Shown here: piece by piece, positions 15,862-24,618 of the stretch | Position numbering within the stretch: the stretch's first letter is position 1 | Layout of the letters: each line of letters opens with the position of its first letter | NCBI GenBank assembly: GCA_016282915.1 | Contig: JAEELW010000172.1 | Location: forward strand, 1 to 62,493 | Length of the DNA: 62,493 bases | Reading direction: 5' to 3' | Source of the DNA: Lachnospiraceae bacterium | GTDB lineage: Bacteria > Bacillota > Clostridia > Lachnospirales > Lachnospiraceae | The notes under the pieces: model-generated | The model's database searches: none | What the model saw: the letters and a program-made list of their open reading frames with translations, nothing else | Told to the model about the DNA's origin: nothing | Made by a program: the position numbers and the translations under genes

Positions 15862-17448
15862 TTGAAAAAGAAACGATCCAGGGGATTAAGCATAAAACTC
15901 ATAGCGGTGCTGTATTCGGTGATCGCGGTCTCGATTCTTACGGTCGTGATCGTTTTTACCGGCTACCGCCTTTTTGAAAAAAATGTCAGGGAAAATTATG
16001 AAAAGTATGTGACAACCGTTCTGGAATATGCATACAATGTAGCGACGGAGTATTCTTTCGGAGATATGATAGCGGCCCGTGAGATGCCGGACGGGTATGA
16101 GGAAATGCGGGAGGGTTTGAATAAGGTAAAGGAGAGCTCCGATATCGGTTACCTGTATGCGATCTATTTTGAGAATATCGATGATATCCACAGCCTTAGC
16201 TATGCGATCAATACGAAAACAAAGGAAGAACTGGAAAACGGCGGAAAATATACCTCTCTGGGAACGCCCTGTGAAGCCGGCAGCTTTGCGGATGAAACGA
16301 TCCTGATCCTTCAGGAAGCCGTAAAAAACAGGCAGAGGGAATGCGGGATCCTTGACGGATATTCCGAGGAATACGGTCACATGCTCAACGGGTATAAAGT
16401 CATTTTTGACAGTAATGACGCACCCGCGGGGCTGCTGTGCGTAGAGATCGATATCAACAATATCAATCAGGATCTCAATAAGTATGTCCGGGAGATCGTC
16501 CTTTTTGTTGCGATCTTCACCGTTGCGGTCATCATCGCATATATCATTAAAATAGAATATTCTCTGATCTATCCGATCACGGGTATCACGAATGCTGCAA
16601 AGGATTTCATTAAAAATATCGGCGATCTGGAGGCGATGGATGTAAGCGCCAAAAACTTTGAACGGCTGAATATCCGGGCGGATAATGAGGTGGGCGATCT
16701 CTATCAGACCATCAGCAGGATGGAAACGGATATGGCGAAGCAGCTGGGCGATATCCGCCGGTATGCCGAGAATACGATGAAGATGCAGAACGGGCTCATG
16801 GTCGTGATGGCGGATATGGTGGAAGTCCGGGATTCCGATACGGGGGCGCATATACAGAAGACAGCCGCATACGTGAGGATCATTCTGGAAGGACTGCGCC
16901 GTAAGGGATATTACAAAGATCTGTTGACGGAGCGGTATATAGAGGATGTCATAAAATCGGCTCCCCTGCACGATATCGGAAAGATCAAGGTCTCTGACAG
17001 CATCCTGAACAAGCCGGGGAAACTGACGGAAGATGAGTTTGGGATCATGAAAACGCATGCCACCTCGGGCGCGGAGATCATCGACAAGGCGATCAGTACG
17101 GTCGAGGGCGATAACTATCTTCAGGAAGCGCGGCATATGGCGGCGTATCATCATGAGCGATGGGACGGAAAGGGGTATCCCGAATGTCTGCACGATGAAG
17201 AAATCCCGTTATCTGCCAGGATCATGGCTCTGGCAGACGTATTTGACGCTCTGACCTCCAGGCGGGTTTATAAGCCCGCATTTCCGCTTTCCAAGGCGGT
17301 GGCGATCATCAAAGAAGATGCAGGAAAGCATTTTGATCCGAAGTGTGTGGAAGTATTCCTCGAGGCTTTGCCGGAGGTTGAGGAAGTGTTAAAAAGCCTG
17401 AATCCCGATGATAAAGATACGGCTGCCGGCGGGACGGAAGCTGAATAG
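15862..17448 (+). CDS. Membrane HD-GYP signalling protein
   Basis: A 528-residue protein: membrane helix at about 12-34, an extracytoplasmic sensor region of about 180 residues, a second helix near 210-232, a HAMP-like linker, then an HD-GYP domain from about 320. The catalytic HD is in LHDIGK near residue 370 and HHERWDGKGYP near 430 gives the GYP motif, so c-di-GMP phosphodiesterase activity is plausible. TTG start at 15862 with AGGGGCAGG upstream. It is alone behind a promoter with an unusual TTTGACA array. A second HD-GYP protein is encoded at 55 kb. Confidence 0.88.
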   Translation: MKKKRSRGLSIKLIAVLYSVIAVSILTVVIVFTGYRLFEKNVRENYEKYVTTVLEYAYNVATEYSFGDMIAAREMPDGYEEMREGLNKVKESSDIGYLYAIYFENIDDIHSLSYAINTKTKEELENGGKYTSLGTPCEAGSFADETILILQEAVKNRQRECGILDGYSEEYGHMLNGYKVIFDSNDAPAGLLCVEIDINNINQDLNKYVREIVLFVAIFTVAVIIAYIIKIEYSLIYPITGITNAAKDFIKNIGDLEAMDVSAKNFERLNIRADNEVGDLYQTISRMETDMAKQLGDIRRYAENTMKMQNGLMVVMADMVEVRDSDTGAHIQKTAAYVRIILEGLRRKGYYKDLLTERYIEDVIKSAPLHDIGKIKVSDSILNKPGKLTEDEFGIMKTHATSGAEIIDKAISTVEGDNYLQEARHMAAYHHERWDGKGYPECLHDEEIPLSARIMALADVFDALTSRRVYKPAFPLSKAVAIIKEDAGKHFDPKCVEVFLEALPEVEEVLKSLNPDDKDTAAGGTEAE

Positions 17449-17834
17449 AGGGATCCGCAGGAGTCCGAAATAACGAAGACGGCGCTGCCGTGTATCCTTG
17501 TATCTCCGGCCGCATTCCGGTCAGAATCACGAATCATATAATTTCAGGACGATGGATCCGGTCATGGCATCTAAGTATCGTGATACCATTGCTCTTTTTT
17601 GTGCCGAAAGATCCGGAAAAGGGATTTACAAATGGTATGGAATGACGGGCAAGATGCTGTGACAAGAACTGATATGTTTCAGGTCAAATTTTAAGGAGTA
17701 TTAAAGCGGCCGGACGTATATTATTCTGTGTCGGGATCGTTATGTACAGCGTTACGAGCCCTTTCGGCGTCAGGATGGCCGCACGGTCCATCCAAAGCGG
17801 GATATGAGAGTGACTGACAGCGAAGATATATAAG
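17449..17834. other. Gap with possible decayed coding fragments
   Basis: No complete gene is convincing in these 386 bases. An ATG frame of 36 codons (17552-17662) has only a poor ribosome site. A second frame without any good start ends at a TGA near 17804 and would encode a hydrophobic, protein-like tail containing ILFCVGIVMYSVTSPFG. These may be remains of a deleted gene. The promoter of the MATE gene was not identified. Confidence 0.3.
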
Positions 17835-19211
17835 ATGGAAAAGGAAAAAAAGACCAGCAATAAAAAATCGATCGTCATAGATGAGAAAACACCGCTTCTT
17901 GTTCTGGCGGGGCCCATGTTCCTGGAGCTCTTCCTGAATACGATGCTCAATAACATCGATACGATCATGCTGAGCCATTATGACGAGTATGCAGTGGGAG
18001 CGGTCGGAAACGCAAATACCATCATGTTCATGATGAACATCCTGTTCAATGTCATAGCGACGGCCACGAGCGTTGTCGCAGCCCAGTATCTCGGGGCAAA
18101 GCAGTATGATAAGATGAACACGATCTATACGCTGGCGGTCATGGTGAACCTGATGGTGGGCGTGGTCTTAAGCGGACTCTTCTGCGCAGCCAATCCCCTG
18201 ATCATGGAGTTTCTTCATGTGTCGCCGGAGATGCGCCCGTATTCGATGACCTATATCTATATTGTCGGCGGAGGGGGCTTTATCACGGCGGTATTCAATG
18301 TCATGCTCCAGATCCTGCGCTGTAACGGCTATACGAAGATTGGGATGTGGGTCTCCTTCGCGATCAACATCATCAATATCATCGGCAATTACCTTTTCCT
18401 GTACGGTCCCCTGACTTCCCTGAATATGGGTGTTGCGGGTGTTGCCATATCGACCGTCGCGGCCCGGGCGATCGCGGTGATAACGCTCATCAGCTTCTTT
18501 TATGCAAAGAAGATCGGAAAGATCGCGCTTCGTTATCTCAAACCTTTCCCCGGCAGACTGCTTGGGAAGATGGTAAAGATCGGACTGCCTACGGCCGGCG
18601 AGACGCTCACCTATAACCTTTATCAGACGACGCTTCTTTCCTTTGTCAACGGGATGGGAAATGATTCGGTAAATGCGAGAGCCTACTGCAATACGCTGAT
18701 CTCCTTTGCCATGATCTTTTCCAATGCTTCCGCCATGTCCACGCAGATCATCACGGGACATCTCGTGGGTGCGGGAAAATCGGAGGAAGCTTACCGGAGA
18801 GTTTTCAAAACCCTGAGGACTTCGCTGCCGATCACGATCGCACTGGCTTCGGTCAATGCCGTGTTCTGCAGCTATACCTTGCGGATCTTTACCGATAACA
18901 GCAATATCATCGCCCTCGGGCAGATGATCATGATCGCGGATATCTTTGTGGAAACGGGGCGCTGTCTCAATATGACCTTTGTCAGCAGCCTGAAAGCCGC
19001 CGGTGCCTATATCTTCCCCCTGATCATGGGGATCGTCTGCAACTGGGGGCTGGGACTCACGACCGGGTATCTGGTCGGTGTGGTCCTGGGCGTGGGAGTT
19101 GCCGGGATCTACGCAGGAACGGCCACGGATGAGTGCATCCGCGGTCTGATCGTGATGTACTACTGGTATAAGAAGAAATGGCTCGGAAAGTCCGTCGTTG
19201 AAAAGAAATGA
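17835..19211 (+). CDS. MATE-family efflux transporter
   Basis: A 458-residue protein with about 12 hydrophobic helices in two halves. The N-terminal part has the family pattern LAGPMFLELFLNTMLNNID followed by SHYDEYAVGAVGNAN, and the second half the matching IGLPTAGETLTYNLYQT. MATE pumps export cationic drugs or metabolites using Na+ or H+; the substrate is not readable. ATG at 17835 is preceded by GCGAAGA only, a weak ribosome site. It converges with galK across a palindrome. Confidence 0.88.
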   Translation: MEKEKKTSNKKSIVIDEKTPLLVLAGPMFLELFLNTMLNNIDTIMLSHYDEYAVGAVGNANTIMFMMNILFNVIATATSVVAAQYLGAKQYDKMNTIYTLAVMVNLMVGVVLSGLFCAANPLIMEFLHVSPEMRPYSMTYIYIVGGGGFITAVFNVMLQILRCNGYTKIGMWVSFAINIINIIGNYLFLYGPLTSLNMGVAGVAISTVAARAIAVITLISFFYAKKIGKIALRYLKPFPGRLLGKMVKIGLPTAGETLTYNLYQTTLLSFVNGMGNDSVNARAYCNTLISFAMIFSNASAMSTQIITGHLVGAGKSEEAYRRVFKTLRTSLPITIALASVNAVFCSYTLRIFTDNSNIIALGQMIMIADIFVETGRCLNMTFVSSLKAAGAYIFPLIMGIVCNWGLGLTTGYLVGVVLGVGVAGIYAGTATDECIRGLIVMYYWYKKKWLGKSVVEKK

Positions 19212-19239
19212 GGACAAAAGGACCGTCCCCCTGTCCTCA
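19209..19239. repeat. GGGGACGG-cored palindrome, copy d, between convergent genes
   Basis: TGAGGAC (19209-19215) pairs perfectly with GTCCTCA (19233-19239). The loop holds GGACCGTCCCC, matching the GGTCCGTCCCC core of copy c. It begins at the stop codon of the MATE gene and precedes the end of galK. Confidence 0.6.
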
Positions 19240-19248
19240 GGACAAGAC

Positions 19249-20526
19249 TTAAAGGATGCGGGTGCCGCCGCAGGGACGGATCGCCAGCACTTCGCAGGCT
19301 CCGGCGCCGAAGACGGCGTCCATGATGCTGCGATAAGCCGGAAGGCGTTCTGACGGAACCCAGGCTTGCATGGTACCTGCAAAACCGCCGCCGTGAACGC
19401 GTACGGCGCCCTCGCCCTGCAGGGCCCGCTGCGCAAGGCACAGAGCAAGAGAAACATTCTGATGCTCCACATCATGGTTGGTATAAACATTCTGGAGGTA
19501 ATTGAAGGAGGAAGCGCCCGAGGCGTTCACGCCTTTCAGAAATTCTTCGAAATCGCCGCGTTTCAATGCGGCGACGTCATTCTGTACACGCCTGTTTTCA
19601 TCGTAAAAATGCAGGGCACGTAAAACCGCGCGGTCGCCGCAGTGCTGGCGCAGCGCGGGGATCGATGCAACAAACTCGTCTTCATCCACCTCACGGAGGA
19701 AATCCTTTCCGAACCAGGACGCAGCCTGTTTCATCTCGGCGGGAACCGCCGCGTAATCCGCGGTAAGATCGGCGTGGGAGCCTTTGGTATCCGTGATGCA
19801 GAGACAGTATCCCTTTGCGGCAAAATCGAAAGAGAGCTGCTCGATCTGCGGATCTGCGGGATCGGCGAAGTCGATATGAACAAGGTTTCCCACGGAGCAG
19901 GCCATCTGATCCATGAGTCCGCAGGGCTTGCCGAAATAGACGTTTTCGGCATACTGGCCGATGATGGCCAGCTCGACAGCAGATACTTTTCCGTCATTGT
20001 AAAGTCCCGATTCGATGGTCCCGATCAGGGTTTCAAAAGCGGCGGAGGAGGAGAGACCGGCGCCGATCAGCACATCGCTTGTGATATAGGCGTAAAAACC
20101 GCCGACGTGCTTCCCGTGTTCTTTAAGGCCTGCCAGTACGCCGCGGATCAGAGCGGCTGTCGTTCCCTCTTCCTCCGCGCGTTTTGCGCTATCCCGGCTG
20201 TCGATGCAGACTTCTTCAAAGCCGTCAGAGACTACTCTTACGAAGCTTTCTTCGTCTTTTTTCACGATGGCGATGGCATCGCGGTTGATGGAAGCGGCGA
20301 GAACCTCGCCATGCTGATGATCCGTATGATTTCCGGCCAGTTCCGTGCGCCCGGGGGCGGAATAGATCTGCAGATCCCCGTCTCCGTATATGCTGATAAA
20401 GCGTTCCAGCGCTATGCTGTAACGTGTCTTCTGCTTTTCGCTATGCTCTTTGTCCGCGTATATCTTTGCAAACAGGGAAGAAAGCCCGTCCTGCTCCAGC
20501 CTGTTTCTGATCTCTGTTCCGTTCAT
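19249..20526 (-). CDS. galK: Galactokinase
   Basis: A 425-residue GHMP kinase. The galactokinase signature GRTELAGNHTDHQHG lies near residue 45, the ATP-binding loop GAGLSSSAAFE near 130, and the C-terminal GGGFAGT-type glycine motif near 375. It phosphorylates galactose to galactose-1-phosphate at the start of the Leloir pathway; galT and galE are not in the window. ATG at 20526 has GGGAGGAG upstream. It has its own promoter and stands alone, convergent with MATE. Confidence 0.93.
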   Translation of the reverse strand: MNGTEIRNRLEQDGLSSLFAKIYADKEHSEKQKTRYSIALERFISIYGDGDLQIYSAPGRTELAGNHTDHQHGEVLAASINRDAIAIVKKDEESFVRVVSDGFEEVCIDSRDSAKRAEEEGTTAALIRGVLAGLKEHGKHVGGFYAYITSDVLIGAGLSSSAAFETLIGTIESGLYNDGKVSAVELAIIGQYAENVYFGKPCGLMDQMACSVGNLVHIDFADPADPQIEQLSFDFAAKGYCLCITDTKGSHADLTADYAAVPAEMKQAASWFGKDFLREVDEDEFVASIPALRQHCGDRAVLRALHFYDENRRVQNDVAALKRGDFEEFLKGVNASGASSFNYLQNVYTNHDVEHQNVSLALCLAQRALQGEGAVRVHGGGFAGTMQAWVPSERLPAYRSIMDAVFGAGACEVLAIRPCGGTRIL

Positions 20527-20559
20527 GGTGTTCTCCTCCCGCGCTGAAATATTGCATGT

Positions 20560-20589
20560 ATTATATAATAATTTCAATGGTCCTGTCCA
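20560..20589 (-). promoter_or_regulatory. Promoter of galK
   Basis: Minus strand: TGGACA (20589-20584), 18-base spacer, TATAAT (20565-20560), about 35 bases before the start. Confidence 0.6.
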
Positions 20590-20675
20590 GCGGGGGCAGT
20601 ATTACTGTTTAATGGCCTGCCGCCATGCAAAAGCGGCTTCGCGCCTTCCCGATAACGTGTATCGCGCGGAGAAGC

Positions 20676-22442
20676 TCAGGACTGCGCCGTATAAAGCCGG
20701 TAATAATAGCCGCGTTTTGCCATGAGCTCATCGTGGGAGCCGCTTTCCGCGATGCCGCCGTTATCGATATAGAGGATGCGGTCGCAGTTGCGTATCGTGC
20801 TCAGGCGGTGCGCGATGATAAAGGAAGTGCGTCCCTTCAGCATCGTATTGAGTCCCTGCTGCAATGCTTTTTCCGTCTGTACATCGATGCTGGAGGTGGC
20901 TTCGTCCAGGATCAGGATGGAAGGATCGGAAAGCAGGGTACGCGCGAAGGAGATCAGCTGCTTCTGGCCTTCGCTCAGGGAGGAGCCGTGCTCGCGTACT
21001 TCGGTACGGTAGCCCTCCGGCATGCGGCGGATAAACGCATCCGCGCAGACGGCCATACCTGCATCGCGCACTTCTTTGGAGCTGGCGTCCAGACGGCCGT
21101 AACGGATATTGTCCTCGACGGTCCCGGAAAAGATCACGGAATCCTGCATCATGATGCCCATGTGGGAACGCAGGGAATGGAGCGTGACCTCCGAGATATC
21201 CTTTCCGTCGATCTTTATCTTCCCCTGCTGCACGTCATAGAAACGGGACAGGAGATTGACGATGGTGCTCTTGCCGGCTCCCGTAGGTCCTACGAGAGCG
21301 ATGCTCTGTCCGGGTTTGACATGGAAGGAAACATCCTTGAGAACGTTCTCGTCGCCGTCATAGGAAAAGCTCACATGCTCAAATTCCACTTCACCCTTTA
21401 CTTCGCCGATATCCGAAGCGCCTTCCTTATCATGGATCGTGACCGGCTCGTCGATGGTCTCGAAGATACGCTCCAGATAGGCGATGTTGTTGATGAAGTT
21501 GTTGAAGACATTACCCAGGTTCATGATGGGCATCCAGAAGAAGGATGCGTAACTGGAGACCGCTACGATGGTACCCAGGCTTTTCTCGCCCTGCCCGAAG
21601 AGCAGAAGGCCGAAAAGGAAAATGGCCGCACGTACGCAAACCGAGATCGCGTCGATGCCCGGCCAGACCAGGTTGGAATAGCGTACCGCCGTCATCCAGG
21701 TCTTGCGGCAGTCATCGGAAAGCTTCGCGAAGGTCTTTGCGTTCTCGTCTTCTCTTGCAAAGATCTGGGTGATGCGCGCACCTACGATATTTTCCTGCAG
21801 GTAGGCGTTTAAGTTCGAATTCTTGTTGGATACGGCCTGCCAGGCTTTGCGCTGGCGGTTTTTCATGAATAGCATAAAGACGGCCAGCACGGGTACGCCG
21901 CACATGACCACCAGGGCCAGCTGCACGTCCACCACGAACATGAAGATGATGATAAAGAGCAGGTTAAAGGTCTCCAGTACGATACTGATCAGACCGTTGG
22001 AAAGCATATCCGAAACGGAGTTCACGTAGTTTACCACCCGGATCAGGATCTTGCCGTGAGGCCGGTCATCATAATACTGGAAAGGCAGCTTCTGCAGATG
22101 CGAGAACAGATCCTTCCGGATATCATAGATGATGTTCTGGCTGGCCTGCAGCATCAGGCGGCTGCGTATGGTATTGAACACGACGCTGCAGCCATAGACC
22201 GCGATCAGGATGCCTACCAGTATGAAAAGGTATTTATAATTCCCGGCAGGAACGGCATCGTCCAGGGCTCTCTGTATGATCATCGGGGCAAGATAGCTGA
22301 AAGCACCGCCCAGACCGCTTAAGACGAGCGCGATGATCATGTTTTTTGCATATTTTTTGATATAAGTGGAAGCGCGTAACAGGTGTCGTATGTTAAAAGG
22401 CTCTTCCAGCTGTTCGTCAACTTTGAATGTATTTCTTGCCAT
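20676..22442 (-). CDS. ABC exporter subunit B of a heterodimer (consensus Walker B)
   Basis: A 588-residue half-transporter with an N-terminal six-helix membrane domain and C-terminal ATPase. Walker A GPTGAGKST and Walker B ILILDEATSSID are normal, with the catalytic Glu. The signature is LSEGQKQL instead of LSGGQxxR. It starts one base after the stop of the partner gene, whose defects are complementary (see 22444-24228), the hallmark of heterodimeric multidrug-type exporters. The substrate is unknown. Confidence 0.9.
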   Translation of the reverse strand: MARNTFKVDEQLEEPFNIRHLLRASTYIKKYAKNMIIALVLSGLGGAFSYLAPMIIQRALDDAVPAGNYKYLFILVGILIAVYGCSVVFNTIRSRLMLQASQNIIYDIRKDLFSHLQKLPFQYYDDRPHGKILIRVVNYVNSVSDMLSNGLISIVLETFNLLFIIIFMFVVDVQLALVVMCGVPVLAVFMLFMKNRQRKAWQAVSNKNSNLNAYLQENIVGARITQIFAREDENAKTFAKLSDDCRKTWMTAVRYSNLVWPGIDAISVCVRAAIFLFGLLLFGQGEKSLGTIVAVSSYASFFWMPIMNLGNVFNNFINNIAYLERIFETIDEPVTIHDKEGASDIGEVKGEVEFEHVSFSYDGDENVLKDVSFHVKPGQSIALVGPTGAGKSTIVNLLSRFYDVQQGKIKIDGKDISEVTLHSLRSHMGIMMQDSVIFSGTVEDNIRYGRLDASSKEVRDAGMAVCADAFIRRMPEGYRTEVREHGSSLSEGQKQLISFARTLLSDPSILILDEATSSIDVQTEKALQQGLNTMLKGRTSFIIAHRLSTIRNCDRILYIDNGGIAESGSHDELMAKRGYYYRLYTAQS

Positions 22443-22443
22443 A

Positions 22444-24228
22444 TCAGATCCCCCCTTCCTGCAGCCTGACCAGCTCGCTGTAGTAGCCGCCGAGTGCTAC
22501 GAGCTCATCGTGGGTGCCGCTTTCCACGATCCTGCCGTCACGCATCATCATGATGCAGTCGGCCGTACGGGCCGTGGAGATACGCTGCGCGATGATCAGT
22601 TTTGTGGAAGGGAATTCCAGGTGCCGTAAGGAATCCTGGATCTCTTTTTCCGTTTCCATATCGACGGCGGAGGTGGTGTCGTCAAGGATCAGGATCGAAG
22701 GTTTTACCGCAAGGGCGCGGGCCAGGGAGATACGCTGTTTCTGTCCGCCGGAAAGTCCCACGCCGCGTTCGCCCACGACGGTGTCGTAGCCTTCGGGCAT
22801 ACGGGAGATGAAATCGGCCGCTGCCGAATATCTGGCGGATTTTTCCACTTCGCGCTGGGTGAGATTTGTATCGCCGTAAGCGATATTACCCTCGATCGTA
22901 TCGGAATAAAGGAGCACGTCCTGATTGGCGAGACCGATATTCTTACGCAGGCTGTGCAGGGTGTAATCCTGTACAGGCACATCGTCGATCAGGATCTCGC
23001 CGGAGCTTACCTCATGAAAACGCGGGATCAGATTGATCAGCGTGGTCTTGCCGCAGCCGGTCTCGCCCATGATGGCCACGGTCTGCTGCGGCTCGATGAC
23101 AAAGGAAATGTCATTGAGTACGGGCATATCGCCGTCCTCATAACTGAAGGAAACATTGCGGAACTCGATCTTTCCGTTAAAATGTTCCGTATGGTCAATA
23201 GCGCCGGGCTGGTCATGGATCTTTGCTTCGGAATAATAGATCTCCATCACTTTGTTGGATGCGGCGGAGAAACGCTGGAATTCGTTCAGGATGTTTCCCA
23301 TCATGCGCATCGGGTTGGCAATGGCCCAGATCAGACCGGAGATGGTCACATATTCTCCCATGGTCAGGCCGCCGTTGATCAGGAAGATACCGCCCACGGC
23401 CAGCATGACCACCGGCAGGAGGTTGACGAAGCTTTCCACGAAAGGCTGCGTGCGTATCCATACCATGGCGGTGGCTTTATTGGTGTCGCGGTATTCGGTG
23501 TTGGCGCGGTCAAATTTATCTTCTTCAAATTCCTCGCGGGCGAAGGCTTTTACGACGCGGTTGCCGGCGATGTTTTCCTGGGCGATGGTGTTCATCTGCG
23601 CAAATTTTTCACGCAGCTGTGCATGCATGGGCGCAACCCTGCGGCGGAAGCGGTAGATCGTGATGAACACGAGGGGCGCTATGGCAAGCAGGGCAAGGGC
23701 CATCTTCCAGTTGATGACGATGAAATATACGGCGGTTGCCGTGAAAAGCGAAAAAGCTTCGATCAGCGCACGGACCACCCAGGCGATCATATGGCGCACG
23801 GCGTCCAGGTCGCCGGTCACACGGGTCATCAGATCGCCGGTGCGGTAGGTGCTGTAGAACGTCATATCCTGACGCTGGATCTTGTCATAAAGGAAATTAC
23901 GTATGCGGTATAAAGCTTTCTGCGAGACGCGCTCGTAGGCCATGCAGTCCAGGTAAACGATGACCACGCGCAGCAGGGTAAAACCCACCATGCAGACCAG
24001 CAGTGTATAAAAAAGATCCTGCTTTGTCGCGATGTTTTCCGCGGCATCCGGCCCGCTTAAGAAGGTATCCACGATGCGTCCCGAAAAATAAGGTACGGTC
24101 AGCTGCATGATATTGTAGACAAGGGTTCCTGCAAGTGCGATGACATACAGAAAACGCACGCCCTTCATGTTTTCCCAAAGCCAGGCGATACGGCCTAAGG
24201 GATATTTCTGTTCGCTTTTCCGGTTCAT
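22444..24228 (-). CDS. ABC exporter subunit A of a heterodimer (degenerate Walker B)
   Basis: A 594-residue half-transporter. The signature LSGGQKQR is perfect but the residue after Walker B is Asp (ILILDDTTSAVD), so the ATP site formed by its own Walker motifs and the partner's weak LSEGQ signature is the non-hydrolytic one, as in TM287/288 and BmrCD. Start placed at 24228 (MNRKSEQ); a GTG at 24276 lies inside a 5' inverted repeat and has no ribosome site. First gene of a two-gene operon with a clear promoter. Confidence 0.9.
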   Translation of the reverse strand: MNRKSEQKYPLGRIAWLWENMKGVRFLYVIALAGTLVYNIMQLTVPYFSGRIVDTFLSGPDAAENIATKQDLFYTLLVCMVGFTLLRVVIVYLDCMAYERVSQKALYRIRNFLYDKIQRQDMTFYSTYRTGDLMTRVTGDLDAVRHMIAWVVRALIEAFSLFTATAVYFIVINWKMALALLAIAPLVFITIYRFRRRVAPMHAQLREKFAQMNTIAQENIAGNRVVKAFAREEFEEDKFDRANTEYRDTNKATAMVWIRTQPFVESFVNLLPVVMLAVGGIFLINGGLTMGEYVTISGLIWAIANPMRMMGNILNEFQRFSAASNKVMEIYYSEAKIHDQPGAIDHTEHFNGKIEFRNVSFSYEDGDMPVLNDISFVIEPQQTVAIMGETGCGKTTLINLIPRFHEVSSGEILIDDVPVQDYTLHSLRKNIGLANQDVLLYSDTIEGNIAYGDTNLTQREVEKSARYSAAADFISRMPEGYDTVVGERGVGLSGGQKQRISLARALAVKPSILILDDTTSAVDMETEKEIQDSLRHLEFPSTKLIIAQRISTARTADCIMMMRDGRIVESGTHDELVALGGYYSELVRLQEGGI

Positions 24229-24251
24229 AGTGCTATAGCCTGCCTCTCCCG

Positions 24252-24282
24252 GGAACTGTGAGTGTGGTGCGGCCACAGTTCC
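24252..24282 (-). promoter_or_regulatory. Inverted repeat in the 5' region of the ABC exporter operon
   Basis: GGAACTGTG (24252-24260) and CACAGTTCC (24274-24282) form perfect 9-base arms around 13 bases. It lies just downstream of the promoter, so it may be a repressor operator or an RNA hairpin close to the start codon. No adjacent regulator gene is apparent. Confidence 0.5.
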
Positions 24283-24302
24283 ACATATACTGACACGATT
24301 GT

Positions 24303-24331
24303 ATTCTATCTTAAAAAAGCTTTCTTCTCAA
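24303..24331 (-). promoter_or_regulatory. Promoter of the heterodimeric ABC exporter operon
   Basis: Minus strand: TTGAGA (24331-24326), 17-base spacer, TAGAAT (24308-24303). The predicted start lies near 24296, just before the inverted repeat. Confidence 0.55.
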
Positions 24332-24618
24332 TATTTGACATATGAAGGCGTATTTTTTGTCGAGGGAGGCAGGGAAAGCGTGAGATCCGTCAGCGGAAAA
24401 GTGCCATCCATCGGAAAAAGATGACAGATCCGGGGATCATTATATATAATAAGTCCGGCAGTGTGATGAAGCCGGGAAGTAAGACAAAACGTCATATTGC
24501 CGTTAACGGAAAAATCCGGAAAGCAGAGAGCAGAAGGAGACAGAACAAAGAGGATCAGGAAAAGGGCACGGATAAGGGTCAGGGTTCGGATCCTATAGCA
24601 TTCGGGAGGAGTTCTACG

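Noticed and set aside
18168-19490. 440-codon open frame on the minus strand
   Set aside because: Antisense to the MATE transporter and crossing into galK; highly charged noise, no start signal.
20625-21812. 395-codon open frame on the plus strand
   Set aside because: Antisense to an ABC exporter subunit with normal motifs; no support on the plus strand.
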